Both the position numbers and the translations under genes were made by a program. The notes beneath the pieces are model-generated. The model ran no database searches and had not been told where the DNA came from. It saw only the letters and a program-made list of their open reading frames with translations. This document shows positions 34,889 through 43,228 of a stretch of 64,000 nt of DNA, piece after piece. Source of the stretch: Alteromonas sp. LMIT006 (lineage in GTDB: Bacteria; Pseudomonadota; Gammaproteobacteria; Enterobacterales; Alteromonadaceae); NCBI RefSeq assembly GCF_024300645.1, contig NZ_CP101291.1, positions 1,674,001 to 1,738,000 on the forward strand. The letters are read 5' to 3'. How positions within the stretch are numbered: the first letter of the stretch is position 1; each line of letters begins with the position of its first letter.

Positions 34889-35095
34889 ATGTCACAAGAT
34901 TTGCCGTATCTGAATACCCGTGAAACACAAATTGTTAACTATTTGATACAAGGTCTTACCAATACCGAAATAGGAAAAGAGTTGCACCTTTCAGTACATA
35001 CTATCAAATATCATTTAGGTCGTATCTATCAAAAGCAAGGTGTCAGTAATCGGGCATTGTTGATTAAAGCCTATTATGACAGGCAAAGTGAGTAG
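34889..35095 (+). CDS. Stand-alone LuxR-type HTH protein 3
   Basis: A 68-aa HTH-only protein: L-N-T-R-E-T-Q-I-V, T-N-T-E-I-G-K-E-L, V-H-T-I-K-Y-H-L-G-R-I-Y-Q-K. AAGGAAG lies upstream of the ATG. More diverged than the first two. The 210-bp gap before it is AT-rich and shows no gene. Confidence 0.75.
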   Translation: MSQDLPYLNTRETQIVNYLIQGLTNTEIGKELHLSVHTIKYHLGRIYQKQGVSNRALLIKAYYDRQSE

Positions 35096-35125
35096 TTAAT
35101 CTTTGTAAAACATAAGTTTAAATAA

Positions 35126-35242
35126 CATGAACGTATTGCGTATGACTCTAAAATTGCTCCGGGTGAGTCAGACGCTTTTATCGACGCTGCAGAATTTGCT
35201 CGTTCAGTTCGAAATCGTCAAGATATGATTAACTTCGAATAG
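35126..35242 (+). pseudogene. Possible 3' remnant of a broken gene
   Basis: From just after an in-frame stop (35123-35125), 38 codons stay open to TAG at 35240-35242 without a start codon. The peptide (E-R-I-A-Y-D-S-K-I-A-P-G-E, then A-A-E-F-A-R-S-V-R-N) has ordinary protein composition. It overlaps the end of the convergent transporter gene by 14 bases. I do not recognise it; an open stretch this short could occur by chance. Confidence 0.2.
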
Positions 35243-36104
35243 GACGCTGCAACCGCCGTGTCCACAACGCGCCAGCCATCGCCAACCCAAACCCTGGCAG
35301 CGTCCACCATGAGGGGGTTTCACCGACCACAGGCCAAGCAAAAAACGCCCCCATTGCTGGCACCAAAAACATGATCGCCGTCGCTTGCGCCAACGAACCT
35401 GTTCTGACCAAAGCGAACATCAAGAGCATGCCAATCACCGTGTTAACCACGACCAAATGCCCAACGCTCCAAAACAGTGCCTCCGACGGAACATAAATCA
35501 CGCCCTCAACCAGCCAAGCGAGTGGTGCTGCGATCACTGCGGCAAAACAATATTGCACCCAAGTGGCGGTAACCGGATGAACGTGCAGTTTGCGATTCTT
35601 CTCGATGACTTGCCCAACTGACATGCCCAAAACCGCCACAAATCCCAATAACGCCCCCAGCAAATACCCCGTTTGCCCATCCATATTCAAGCCGACAATC
35701 CACCCCGCACCGGCAAGTCCGAGCCCTAATGCACACCAAGTCTGCCAAGATGGCCAACTTCGGATATACAAGGCACTGGCCAAAATAATCAACGCCGGTT
35801 GTGACGCCGCAATTAAGGCCATAATGCTCGCACTGGCGCCAAGTTTCATTCCGACATACATGGTGCCAAAATGCCCAATATGCAAAAACACACCGGTCGC
35901 AGCGAGTTGTTTGATAGTAGACAGAGGCGGCAGGGATAACCGCATGAAGATCACAAAAGGCGTGACAAATAACGCCGCCCCAACGAACCGGTAGGCGAGA
36001 AGATTAAACGGCTCAGTGTATTCCAAAGCCAGCTTAGCCACCGCGTAACCCGTTGACCAGACAACTAAAAACAGCCAAGGAAGAAGGCGTGTGAACATCG
36101 GCAT
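35229..36104 (-). CDS. EamA/DMT-family inner-membrane transporter
   Basis: A 291-aa protein with about ten hydrophobic helices in two similar halves, the drug/metabolite transporter pattern. It begins with a helix containing V-W-S-T-G-Y-A-V-A-K and has the typical end of the first repeat (A-A-S-Q-P-A-L-I-I-L-A-S) and of the second (A-M-G-A-F-F-A-W-P-V-V-G-E). The family exports amino acids and other metabolites; the substrate cannot be predicted here. The preceding gene in the same direction (methyltransferase) ends at its own terminator. Confidence 0.85.
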   Translation of the reverse strand: MPMFTRLLPWLFLVVWSTGYAVAKLALEYTEPFNLLAYRFVGAALFVTPFVIFMRLSLPPLSTIKQLAATGVFLHIGHFGTMYVGMKLGASASIMALIAASQPALIILASALYIRSWPSWQTWCALGLGLAGAGWIVGLNMDGQTGYLLGALLGFVAVLGMSVGQVIEKNRKLHVHPVTATWVQYCFAAVIAAPLAWLVEGVIYVPSEALFWSVGHLVVVNTVIGMLLMFALVRTGSLAQATAIMFLVPAMGAFFAWPVVGETPSWWTLPGFGLAMAGALWTRRLQRPIRS

Positions 36105-36115
36105 ACCCGTGACAT

Positions 36116-36145
36116 AAAAATCGCCATGCTAGATGGCATGGCGAT
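36116..36145 (-). terminator. Terminator of the homocysteine methyltransferase gene
   Basis: Read leftwards: TCGCCATGC, six-base loop, GCATGGCGA, then five T. The stem of nine GC-rich pairs makes this strong. Confidence 0.8.
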
Positions 36146-36215
36146 AAACGCAAGTGCGCCTTTAGTCGTATGCTATTAATGCAGTTCGTGCTCGCCAATG
36201 AGTGATGCAAAAGCT

Positions 36216-37148
36216 TTAGCCTAACTTGGCCTTTACCGCCTGTATATGTTCTGGAGTGACTTCACAACAGCCACCGATAATACGTGCGCCTTGGCCAAAC
36301 CACTGCATCGCAAACTCAGCGTATTGCGCCGGCGCTAAATCTTGTCGACGTTGTAAAGTACTGACCGTTTCCCCAGGATACAACGACTCGACGCTGACAA
36401 ATCCATTGGCATAAGCACCTGTGGTAACCCCTAAACTCAGTAATTGAGGTAACGCCGCCGTGATGGCTTCAGGGCGAGAGCAGTTTAGGAGCACAGCATC
36501 GGGCTGATACTCAGCAATCGTCATTAGGGCCTCGCTTAATGGCTCACCCCCTCGTAATTGCTGAGGCGCGCTATCTGATACTGAAAATGCCACCCAGACC
36601 GGTTTACCTGATGCTTTAGCTGCCGTACACGCTGCAGTTGCCTCAGCAATAGAGGACATGGTTTCACACAAAAACACATCACAGTCGCTTTGTAATGCCA
36701 CTAGCTGTTGGTAGCTTGCCAATGACTGGGCAAAATCCGGTGCTACATTGGGTCGATAACTGGCCAATAAAGGCGGTAAACATCCAGCAATCAACACATC
36801 TTCTCTACCTGAGGCTGTAATGGCTTCTCGCGCTGCGTATAGTGCCTTTTCATGTAACGTTTCCAGCCAGTCCAATGCGTTATTAGCGTCGAGTCTGTCG
36901 GGCGTTGCGGTGTAGGTGTTTAAGGTAATGACATCGGCGCCTGTGGCAATAAATTCAGCGTGAAGCTCAGTCACTAATTCAGGCTCATAAAACATGATAT
37001 CGCTCGACCAGAGATTAGAAAGCGGGCGTTTAGAGCGCTGAATCAGAGTTTGTCCCATGCCCCCGTCAAGACAAATAAATGCTTTGCCGTTCAGGCCAGT
37101 TAGACCTGCCAGCTTATGCACATGAAGAGAAGCCGTTTTATGCGTCAT
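36216..37148 (-). CDS. mmuM: Homocysteine S-methyltransferase family protein
   Basis: A 310-aa cytosolic enzyme of the Zn-dependent homocysteine methyltransferase family (MmuM, BHMT, and the N-terminal domain of MetH). Seen: an N-terminal L-D-G-G-M-G, I-T-L-N-T-Y, the Zn Cys in L-L-N-C-S-R-P and the paired Cys of I-I-G-G-C-C-E-V-T-P at the C-terminus. The reaction would be methyl transfer from S-methylmethionine or a related donor to homocysteine, giving methionine; the donor is not decidable from sequence. It appears to be transcribed alone. Confidence 0.85.
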   Translation of the reverse strand: MTHKTASLHVHKLAGLTGLNGKAFICLDGGMGQTLIQRSKRPLSNLWSSDIMFYEPELVTELHAEFIATGADVITLNTYTATPDRLDANNALDWLETLHEKALYAAREAITASGREDVLIAGCLPPLLASYRPNVAPDFAQSLASYQQLVALQSDCDVFLCETMSSIAEATAACTAAKASGKPVWVAFSVSDSAPQQLRGGEPLSEALMTIAEYQPDAVLLNCSRPEAITAALPQLLSLGVTTGAYANGFVSVESLYPGETVSTLQRRQDLAPAQYAEFAMQWFGQGARIIGGCCEVTPEHIQAVKAKLG

Positions 37149-37309
37149 TTAGCCACTTAAAATAAACCTAAACAATGCGCTATGATACCTTGTATAAGCA
37201 CAATAATGAAATCGTATGCATCGCCCATAAAGTATTAATTTAATGTAAGCTAATCAAATAATTTAAGAGTATTTTGTATTAATCGGCTATGTGATTAAGG
37301 GATAAAATA

Positions 37310-39217
37310 ATGACAAAAAGCACTTCGCATATCATTGCGTCAGCAATAGCGGCGACCGCATTAGGCGCAGGTCTCATGGCTTGTTCACCTGCTAAACAAA
37401 CCGCTGAACCAGCTAACGCCCATCAAGAGGGATACATTGTGGCGCAACCTGAGCATGTTAAACCTGTCGTTTATCAGGTGTTTACTCGATTGTTTGGCAA
37501 CACCAATACGACCAATAAGCCATGGGGCACGGTAGCAGAAAATGGCGTGGGCAAAATGTCTGATTTCACCGATGAGGCACTGATGGGGATCCGCGAACTT
37601 GGCGTGTCTCACATTTGGTATACGGGGATCCCGCACCATGCATTAGTCGCTGATTATACTGAGTATGGTATTTCATTGGACGATCCGGACGTGATCAAAG
37701 GACGCGCCGGTTCGCCTTATGCAGTCAAAGATTATTATTCAGTGAATCCCGATTTGGCAGATGATCCAGCTAATCGCATGGCAGAGTTTGAAGCGTTAGT
37801 TCAGCGCACTCACACACACGGCATGAAGGTATTAATTGATATCGTACCCAATCACGTGGCGCGACAATATGAGTCATTGGGCAAGCCAGACGGGGTAGAG
37901 GACTTTGGTGCGAATGATGATACCAGTGTGGAGTATGCACGCAATAACAATTTTTATTACATACCAGGCCAAGATTTTATGGTGCCTGAGTCGACCGATG
38001 GCTATCGGGCATTAGGCGGTGATTCTGCGCCTTTACTCGATGGAAAATTTGCAGAAAGCCCGGCCAAATGGACGGGTAACGGCTCGCGTTTAGCGCAACC
38101 GAACATCAATGACTGGTATGAGACAGTCAAAGTCAATTATGGCGTTCGCCCAGACGGGACCTATGATTTTCCAACGTTGCCAAAAGAATATCGCAAAAAA
38201 GGACTCGCTGAGCATCATGCCTTTTGGCAGGACAAAGACTTGCCAGATTCGTGGTATAAGTTTGAACACATTGTGCACTTTTGGTTAGACAAGGGAGTCG
38301 ATGGTTTTCGCTTTGATATGGCCGAGATGGTGCCCGTGGAGTTTTGGTCGTTTTTGAACTCTTCCATTAAAAACAAAAATCCTGATGCCTTTTTATTGGC
38401 TGAAGTCTACAATCCGAGCCTGTTTCGTGATTATTTACATCTAGGCAAAATGGATTACCTATATGACAAAGTGGATTTTTATGATTCGCTCAAATGGGTC
38501 ATTCAAGGTCACGGCAGTACCGATGCACTTGAGCGCATTCAGTCGGAAGTGCGCGACATCGAAGAACACATGCTACACTTTTTAGAAAACCACGATGAGC
38601 AGCGCATTGCCAGTCCAGATTTTGCCGGTGACATGCACAAAGGCAAGCCTATGCTGGTAGTATCTGCCCTGATCAGTCGCTCACCGACCATGTTGTATTT
38701 TGGTCAAGATGTAGGTGAAGATGGTTCAGAAGTCCCTGGCTTTGGTGGACCCACGCGTACGTCGATTTTCGATTACATCGGGGTACCTGCACATCAGCGC
38801 TGGATGAACGAGGGTAAGTTTGACGGGGGGCAGCTCACAGAGGAAGAACAAGCGTTACGTGAGTTTTATATTAAAGTGATGGACATCGCGGCATTTCATC
38901 CCGCCATGGCAGGTGAATATATTTCTCTGCACAGTGCGAATAAAGCCACTGAAGGTTATACTGACAAGCACTTTGCGTTCACTCGATTTACCCTGGAAGA
39001 CCGTTTGATTGTGGTGAATAATTTCACTACTGAACCCATGCAAACGACTCTTACGATTCCCGCAGCGGTGGTGTCGCAATTACAGCTGCGTGCAGGGGAA
39101 AATGCACTGAAAGATTTGCTTAGCGAGGCTGATTACGCGTTGCACGTAACGAATGGTGTGGGCGAGTTAACCCTGAATTTGCAAGGGCTTGAATCGGTTG
39201 TGCTTGAGGTCAACTAA
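37310..39217 (+). CDS. Exported GH13 alpha-amylase lipoprotein
   Basis: A 635-aa protein with a lipobox (L-M-A-C) near residue 25. The GH13 regions are present in order: D-I-V-P-N-H-V, G-F-R-F-D-M-A (nucleophile D336), L-L-A-E-V-Y (acid/base E365) and L-E-N-H-D-E-Q (D429). A C-terminal beta domain follows. It should hydrolyse alpha-1,4-glucans at the cell surface or in the periplasm. The GH31 gene starts two bases after its stop, so the two form an operon for starch or glycogen breakdown. No transporter or regulator gene lies beside them. Confidence 0.88.
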   Translation: MTKSTSHIIASAIAATALGAGLMACSPAKQTAEPANAHQEGYIVAQPEHVKPVVYQVFTRLFGNTNTTNKPWGTVAENGVGKMSDFTDEALMGIRELGVSHIWYTGIPHHALVADYTEYGISLDDPDVIKGRAGSPYAVKDYYSVNPDLADDPANRMAEFEALVQRTHTHGMKVLIDIVPNHVARQYESLGKPDGVEDFGANDDTSVEYARNNNFYYIPGQDFMVPESTDGYRALGGDSAPLLDGKFAESPAKWTGNGSRLAQPNINDWYETVKVNYGVRPDGTYDFPTLPKEYRKKGLAEHHAFWQDKDLPDSWYKFEHIVHFWLDKGVDGFRFDMAEMVPVEFWSFLNSSIKNKNPDAFLLAEVYNPSLFRDYLHLGKMDYLYDKVDFYDSLKWVIQGHGSTDALERIQSEVRDIEEHMLHFLENHDEQRIASPDFAGDMHKGKPMLVVSALISRSPTMLYFGQDVGEDGSEVPGFGGPTRTSIFDYIGVPAHQRWMNEGKFDGGQLTEEEQALREFYIKVMDIAAFHPAMAGEYISLHSANKATEGYTDKHFAFTRFTLEDRLIVVNNFTTEPMQTTLTIPAAVVSQLQLRAGENALKDLLSEADYALHVTNGVGELTLNLQGLESVVLEVN

Positions 39218-39218
39218 C

Positions 39219-41591
39219 ATGAAACGAAACCCCATAATAAGTGGCGCGTTGTTCGCGCTGCTTGGCTTCTCGACCCAAGCTCAAGTCACATCACACGTGC
39301 ATAACGACGCAACATTGATTGTGCAAACTGAGCAATACCCGATACACATTACTCAGCTCAATACTGGTGTATTTGAAATCGTGGTTGAGAGCGAACAAAA
39401 TATGCTGCCATCGTTTGCATTACCAGACAATCACACGCCTAAGACTGCTGAATTAATCCAGTCTACAGACACACTCATGTTTGGTGGGCATGGATATACA
39501 GTGCACGTAGATAAAGCCACCACCCGTTTATCTTTTGTGAAAGACAATGAAGTCTTGGTTGCAGAAGAAGCCGGCGCGTTTGTTTATCCCAATATGCGTG
39601 GCTTTCGTTTTGCGATTGATGAAGGTGAAGCATTTTACGGTGGTGGACAACGTGTGTTAGGAATGGATCGTCGAGGCCACAAAATGCCATTATACAACCG
39701 TGCGCATTATGGCTATACGACCGAATCCAACCAGATGTACTATTCGCTGCCAGCAGTCCTGTCTGACCAAAACTATGCGATTTTGTTTGATAATAGTGCG
39801 AGCGGTGAGCTGGATATTGGTGCTGATGAGTCCAATATTTTAGAATTTACCGCGCAAGCAGGGCGTATGGCGTATATTGTGGTCATGGCAGAAGATACGG
39901 CGCGTTTATCACAAAAAGTTACGCAAACCACTGGTTTACAGCCTGTCCCAGCGCGCTGGAGCATGGGGAACTTTGCCTCGCGCTTTGGCTATCGCAGCCA
40001 AACACAGACGCTTGAAACCGCGCAGAAGTTTCGCGATTTAGGTGTACCCTTAGACGCTATCGTACTGGATCTGTACTGGTTTGGCCCTGAGATGAAAGGG
40101 GACATGGGTAACTTAGATTGGGATCGCACTGCATGGCCTGAGCCTGAGCAAATGATTGCACAGCTTGCTCAAGATAATGTCAAAACTGTATTGATCACTG
40201 AGCCATTTATATTAACGACCTCTAATCAGTGGGACAACGCGGTCAATAACAATGCATTAGCCAAGGGATTAAATGGACAGCCAAAGCGTTTTGATTTTTT
40301 CTTTGGCAATACCGGGTTGGTCGATGTCTTTAGCCCTGAGGGCACACAGTGGTTTAATCAATTTTATCAAACTCTTGCCGACCAAGGTGTAGCCGGTTGG
40401 TGGGGGGATTTGGGCGAGCCTGAAGTTCACCCAAGTGATTCACTACATCAGCTTAATGGCGTCACGCGCACTGCTGACGAACTACACAATGTCTATGGTC
40501 ATCAATGGGCTAAGAACCTTTATGAGCTATCACGCCAACACCAGCCAGAGCAGCGCCCATTTATTATGATGCGTGCCGGGTTTCTTGGCTCCCAGCGTTT
40601 TGGCATGGTGCCGTGGACGGGGGACGTTTCACGTAGTTGGGGCGGATTGCAGTCACAAGTAGAACTCTCATTACAAATGTCGGTGTTTGGCCTTGCTTAT
40701 ATTCACTCTGATGTGGGCGGATTTGCTGGTGGTGAGGTGTTCGATCCTGAACTTTATATTCGCTGGACACAACATGGGGCGTTTAGCCCTGTATTTCGTC
40801 CCCACGCGCAAGAAAATATTGCACCAGAGCCAGTGTTCCATCCAGGCCCTGCGTTAGACATTGCAAGGGACTATATTCAGCTCCGCTATTCTTTGATGCC
40901 GTATATTTATTCCATGGCACTAGAAAACAGTTTGACCGGCATGCCATTGATGCGTCCGTTGAGTTTCTATCACAAAGATGCCTTTGCTCGCAGTGCTGAT
41001 AGTTACTATTTTGGTAAGTCGTTCTTGGTGACGCCAGTGACAGAAGCTGGGGTGACTGAAATCGCAATCAACCTTCCGGACGGCGTATGGTTTGATTATT
41101 GGAGTAAAGCCAAACGCGAAGGGGGGCAAGAGGTCTTAGTTGATGCGCCATTAGCGCTGATGCCGGTGCATGTTCAAGCGGGGAGTTTTGTCCCGATGTT
41201 AGCTGAGGCACCCATGCACTTAGATGACTATTCCAGCCAAGACATCGTGATTGAATACTACGCTGATAACAGTGTGCAAAGTGCTGCGAGCACTTGGTAT
41301 GAAGACGATGGGATATCGCCTGATAGCTTGAGTGACGCACAGTATCAACGTGTTTTGATGAGCGCTGAGCAGCGCTCAAATACGTTGTCATTGCGCTACG
41401 ATGTCGTCGGAACTTATTCTACAGCACCTGCTCAGCGTAACGTTGAGCAAGTGATCTATGGCTTGCCAAAGCCAACCCAAGTTTCAGTCGATGGACAGAT
41501 ATTATCATCCTCCCAGTGGCGCTATACCAATGGAGCCTTAAACTTTATTTTGTCACTCAAAACGGCAGCAAGCGTGTCGGTTGCTTTTTGA
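39219..41591 (+). CDS. Exported GH31 alpha-glucosidase / transglucosylase
   Basis: A 790-aa protein with a signal peptide (cleavage near T-Q-A). Start ATG 39219 follows the amylase stop by one base; an upstream in-frame codon at 39189 lies inside the amylase gene. The GH31 barrel shows V-L-D-L-Y-W-F, the nucleophile in W-W-G-D-L-G-E-P-E (D397) and the acid/base in I-H-S-D-V-G-G-F (D498). The D-L-G-E-P-E form, rather than D-M-N-E, is to my knowledge seen in the oligosaccharide 4-alpha-glucosyltransferase branch (Cellvibrio Agd31B-like), so transglucosylation is possible. It works with the upstream amylase on maltooligosaccharides. Confidence 0.87.
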   Translation: MKRNPIISGALFALLGFSTQAQVTSHVHNDATLIVQTEQYPIHITQLNTGVFEIVVESEQNMLPSFALPDNHTPKTAELIQSTDTLMFGGHGYTVHVDKATTRLSFVKDNEVLVAEEAGAFVYPNMRGFRFAIDEGEAFYGGGQRVLGMDRRGHKMPLYNRAHYGYTTESNQMYYSLPAVLSDQNYAILFDNSASGELDIGADESNILEFTAQAGRMAYIVVMAEDTARLSQKVTQTTGLQPVPARWSMGNFASRFGYRSQTQTLETAQKFRDLGVPLDAIVLDLYWFGPEMKGDMGNLDWDRTAWPEPEQMIAQLAQDNVKTVLITEPFILTTSNQWDNAVNNNALAKGLNGQPKRFDFFFGNTGLVDVFSPEGTQWFNQFYQTLADQGVAGWWGDLGEPEVHPSDSLHQLNGVTRTADELHNVYGHQWAKNLYELSRQHQPEQRPFIMMRAGFLGSQRFGMVPWTGDVSRSWGGLQSQVELSLQMSVFGLAYIHSDVGGFAGGEVFDPELYIRWTQHGAFSPVFRPHAQENIAPEPVFHPGPALDIARDYIQLRYSLMPYIYSMALENSLTGMPLMRPLSFYHKDAFARSADSYYFGKSFLVTPVTEAGVTEIAINLPDGVWFDYWSKAKREGGQEVLVDAPLALMPVHVQAGSFVPMLAEAPMHLDDYSSQDIVIEYYADNSVQSAASTWYEDDGISPDSLSDAQYQRVLMSAEQRSNTLSLRYDVVGTYSTAPAQRNVEQVIYGLPKPTQVSVDGQILSSSQWRYTNGALNFILSLKTAASVSVAF

Positions 41592-41620
41592 ACCATCATC
41601 CGGCACTTCCTCACAATGAA

Positions 41621-41640
41621 AGCTTAATTTACGGTAAGCT
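41621..41640. terminator. Weak bidirectional hairpin between convergent genes
   Basis: AGCTTA, eight-base loop, TAAGCT, flanked by short T and A runs, between the GH31 gene and the convergent receiver gene. Confidence 0.3.
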
Positions 41641-41642
41641 AT

Positions 41643-42071
41643 TTATTCATTGAGTAGCTCAGCAATGGTGCTTACTAACACTTGGTTCTTAAATGGTTTT
41701 TGGATAATGGCATCTGCTCCATCTACGAGTGCTGCGTGTAAATGTTGATTCGCTGAGCCTGACACAACAATTATTTTTATATGAGCAAATTCAGTTTGCT
41801 CACGAGTAAATTTGAGTATGTCTAAGCCATTTATACCTGGCATATTAACATCTAACGTCATGACCACAGGTCGATGTTCATGTAATAATTTGCCCGCCTG
41901 GAAACCATCTGCTGCCAAAATCGGCTCCCAATGAGATTGACGAATAATTCGGCCAATACTCTTTAACATTTCTAAATCATCTTCAATGACTAAAATTTTG
42001 GGTTTTTGCAAAACCGTTCTCGGTGTTAATGATAGCAGTTCAGCTATTTGTCCAGTCGATAAGTATTCCAT
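41643..42071 (-). CDS. Receiver-domain protein with a truncated MerR/excisionase-type HTH
   Basis: A 142-aa protein. The first 20 residues (Y-L-S-T-G-Q-I-A-E-L-L, then T-P-R-T-V) are the start of a MerR/excisionase-like HTH that normally continues for 30 or more residues with a wing. Here it passes at once into a receiver domain: I-L-V-I-E-D-D, L-D-V-N-M-P-G (phospho-acceptor Asp), V-V-S-G-S and Q-K-P-F. Full-length proteins of this HTH-receiver type exist, so this looks like an internal deletion that keeps both frames. The receiver residues are intact. It is divergent from the beta-barrel/EAL pair, so it may act with it. Confidence 0.75.
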   Translation of the reverse strand: MEYLSTGQIAELLSLTPRTVLQKPKILVIEDDLEMLKSIGRIIRQSHWEPILAADGFQAGKLLHEHRPVVMTLDVNMPGINGLDILKFTREQTEFAHIKIIVVSGSANQHLHAALVDGADAIIQKPFKNQVLVSTIAELLNE

Positions 42072-42157
42072 ATATAAATCCTTTTATTTAGAATGTCACA
42101 ACTCCAGAAAGTCGATTAACAGACGAAATAATAGTGTTACTGTAAACAAGGAATGTT

Positions 42158-43219
42158 ATGAAAACAGCATATTTGTTGAAAAGCTTAATCCTAAGCGCAT
42201 TTTGCTTGTCTTTTTCTTTATCGGCATTGGCTGGTGATAATGAAACGATAAATGCGACAAATACGAACAAATGGACACATCGAGTACAAGGTTTTGTGTT
42301 GTTTCGCTATGAGGATGAGCGTTTTTCTTTCCGCAGCGACCGCTCTCGCTTGCGTTTTATTGGAAATCTTGGCATTGCCTTAAGCAATGAACAGTGGTCT
42401 ATTCAGTCTCGACTCACAACAGGGTTGCGTGATAAACAAAATGTCCCAGCGATGACACTTGTGCATTTTTCTGAGCAACCACAGCCGGATTCAGACATTT
42501 ATGTTGACCGTCTCTTTATTCGCTATCACAGTTCTCAATGGGGAGCGGTTACTTTGGGTAAGCAGCCTTGGCCTTTAAAAAATGCAAGCGATGCTTTTTG
42601 GGATCGTCATTTGCACCCAATTGGGGTAACTTGGCAGGGGACATCAATGCCGCTTACGTTGAGTTACCTTAAGCCATTAGATGGCGCTAGCAGTACGGTA
42701 GGTGAAATGTTTCTCGCTCAGGCGCATTTAACAGGGCAATTCTCACCGGAACTTTCTTGGCAGCTGTACCCTTGGTTTGTCTCTTATCATGGCGCACAGG
42801 CTGAATATGCGACTCGAGACACATTAATTGACCACATGTCTTGGCGCCTTTCTTCATGGCTAACGTTCAAAAACTTCCAATTGGGATTAGACTTAGGTAA
42901 GAATACAGATGCTCCCAAAGAAGATTATGGCGATTTGAGTTGGGCGATTCAGCTTACCCATGGTGAGTTGCAACACGTGGGTAATGCGCAATGGCATGTT
43001 CGAGTTTTGCAAACAGAGCGCTATGGCGTTGTTACTGAATTTGCTCAAAACGCCGTTGCGGGTTTTTCTACATCAAACATTAAAGGTTTTGATGTTCGCT
43101 ACCGATATAGAATTAATCCAAAAGTTTGGATTGGTACTCGGTATAGCGACATAAAAACCATCAATAAGCCTGTCAAAGAAGGTCAACGACTCCGCATTGA
43201 ATTAGGTCTCACACTATAA
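42158..43219 (+). CDS. Putative outer-membrane beta-barrel (porin-like) protein
   Basis: A 353-aa protein with a clear signal peptide (cleavage near A-L-A-G). The mature part is made of alternating amphipathic strands with aromatic girdles (for example G-F-V-L-F-R-Y, V-T-L-G-K-Q-P-W) and ends in a short beta strand. The pattern and size fit a 14-16 strand barrel of the sort found as putative porins in marine gammaproteobacteria. No specific family is recognised. The receiver-EAL gene follows after 9 bases, indicating co-transcription. Confidence 0.6.
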   Translation: MKTAYLLKSLILSAFCLSFSLSALAGDNETINATNTNKWTHRVQGFVLFRYEDERFSFRSDRSRLRFIGNLGIALSNEQWSIQSRLTTGLRDKQNVPAMTLVHFSEQPQPDSDIYVDRLFIRYHSSQWGAVTLGKQPWPLKNASDAFWDRHLHPIGVTWQGTSMPLTLSYLKPLDGASSTVGEMFLAQAHLTGQFSPELSWQLYPWFVSYHGAQAEYATRDTLIDHMSWRLSSWLTFKNFQLGLDLGKNTDAPKEDYGDLSWAIQLTHGELQHVGNAQWHVRVLQTERYGVVTEFAQNAVAGFSTSNIKGFDVRYRYRINPKVWIGTRYSDIKTINKPVKEGQRLRIELGLTL

Positions 43220-43228
43220 GCGAATAGT

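Noticed and set aside
32319-35095. Quorum-sensing LuxR receptors
   Set aside because: The three proteins are too short to hold an autoinducer-binding domain.
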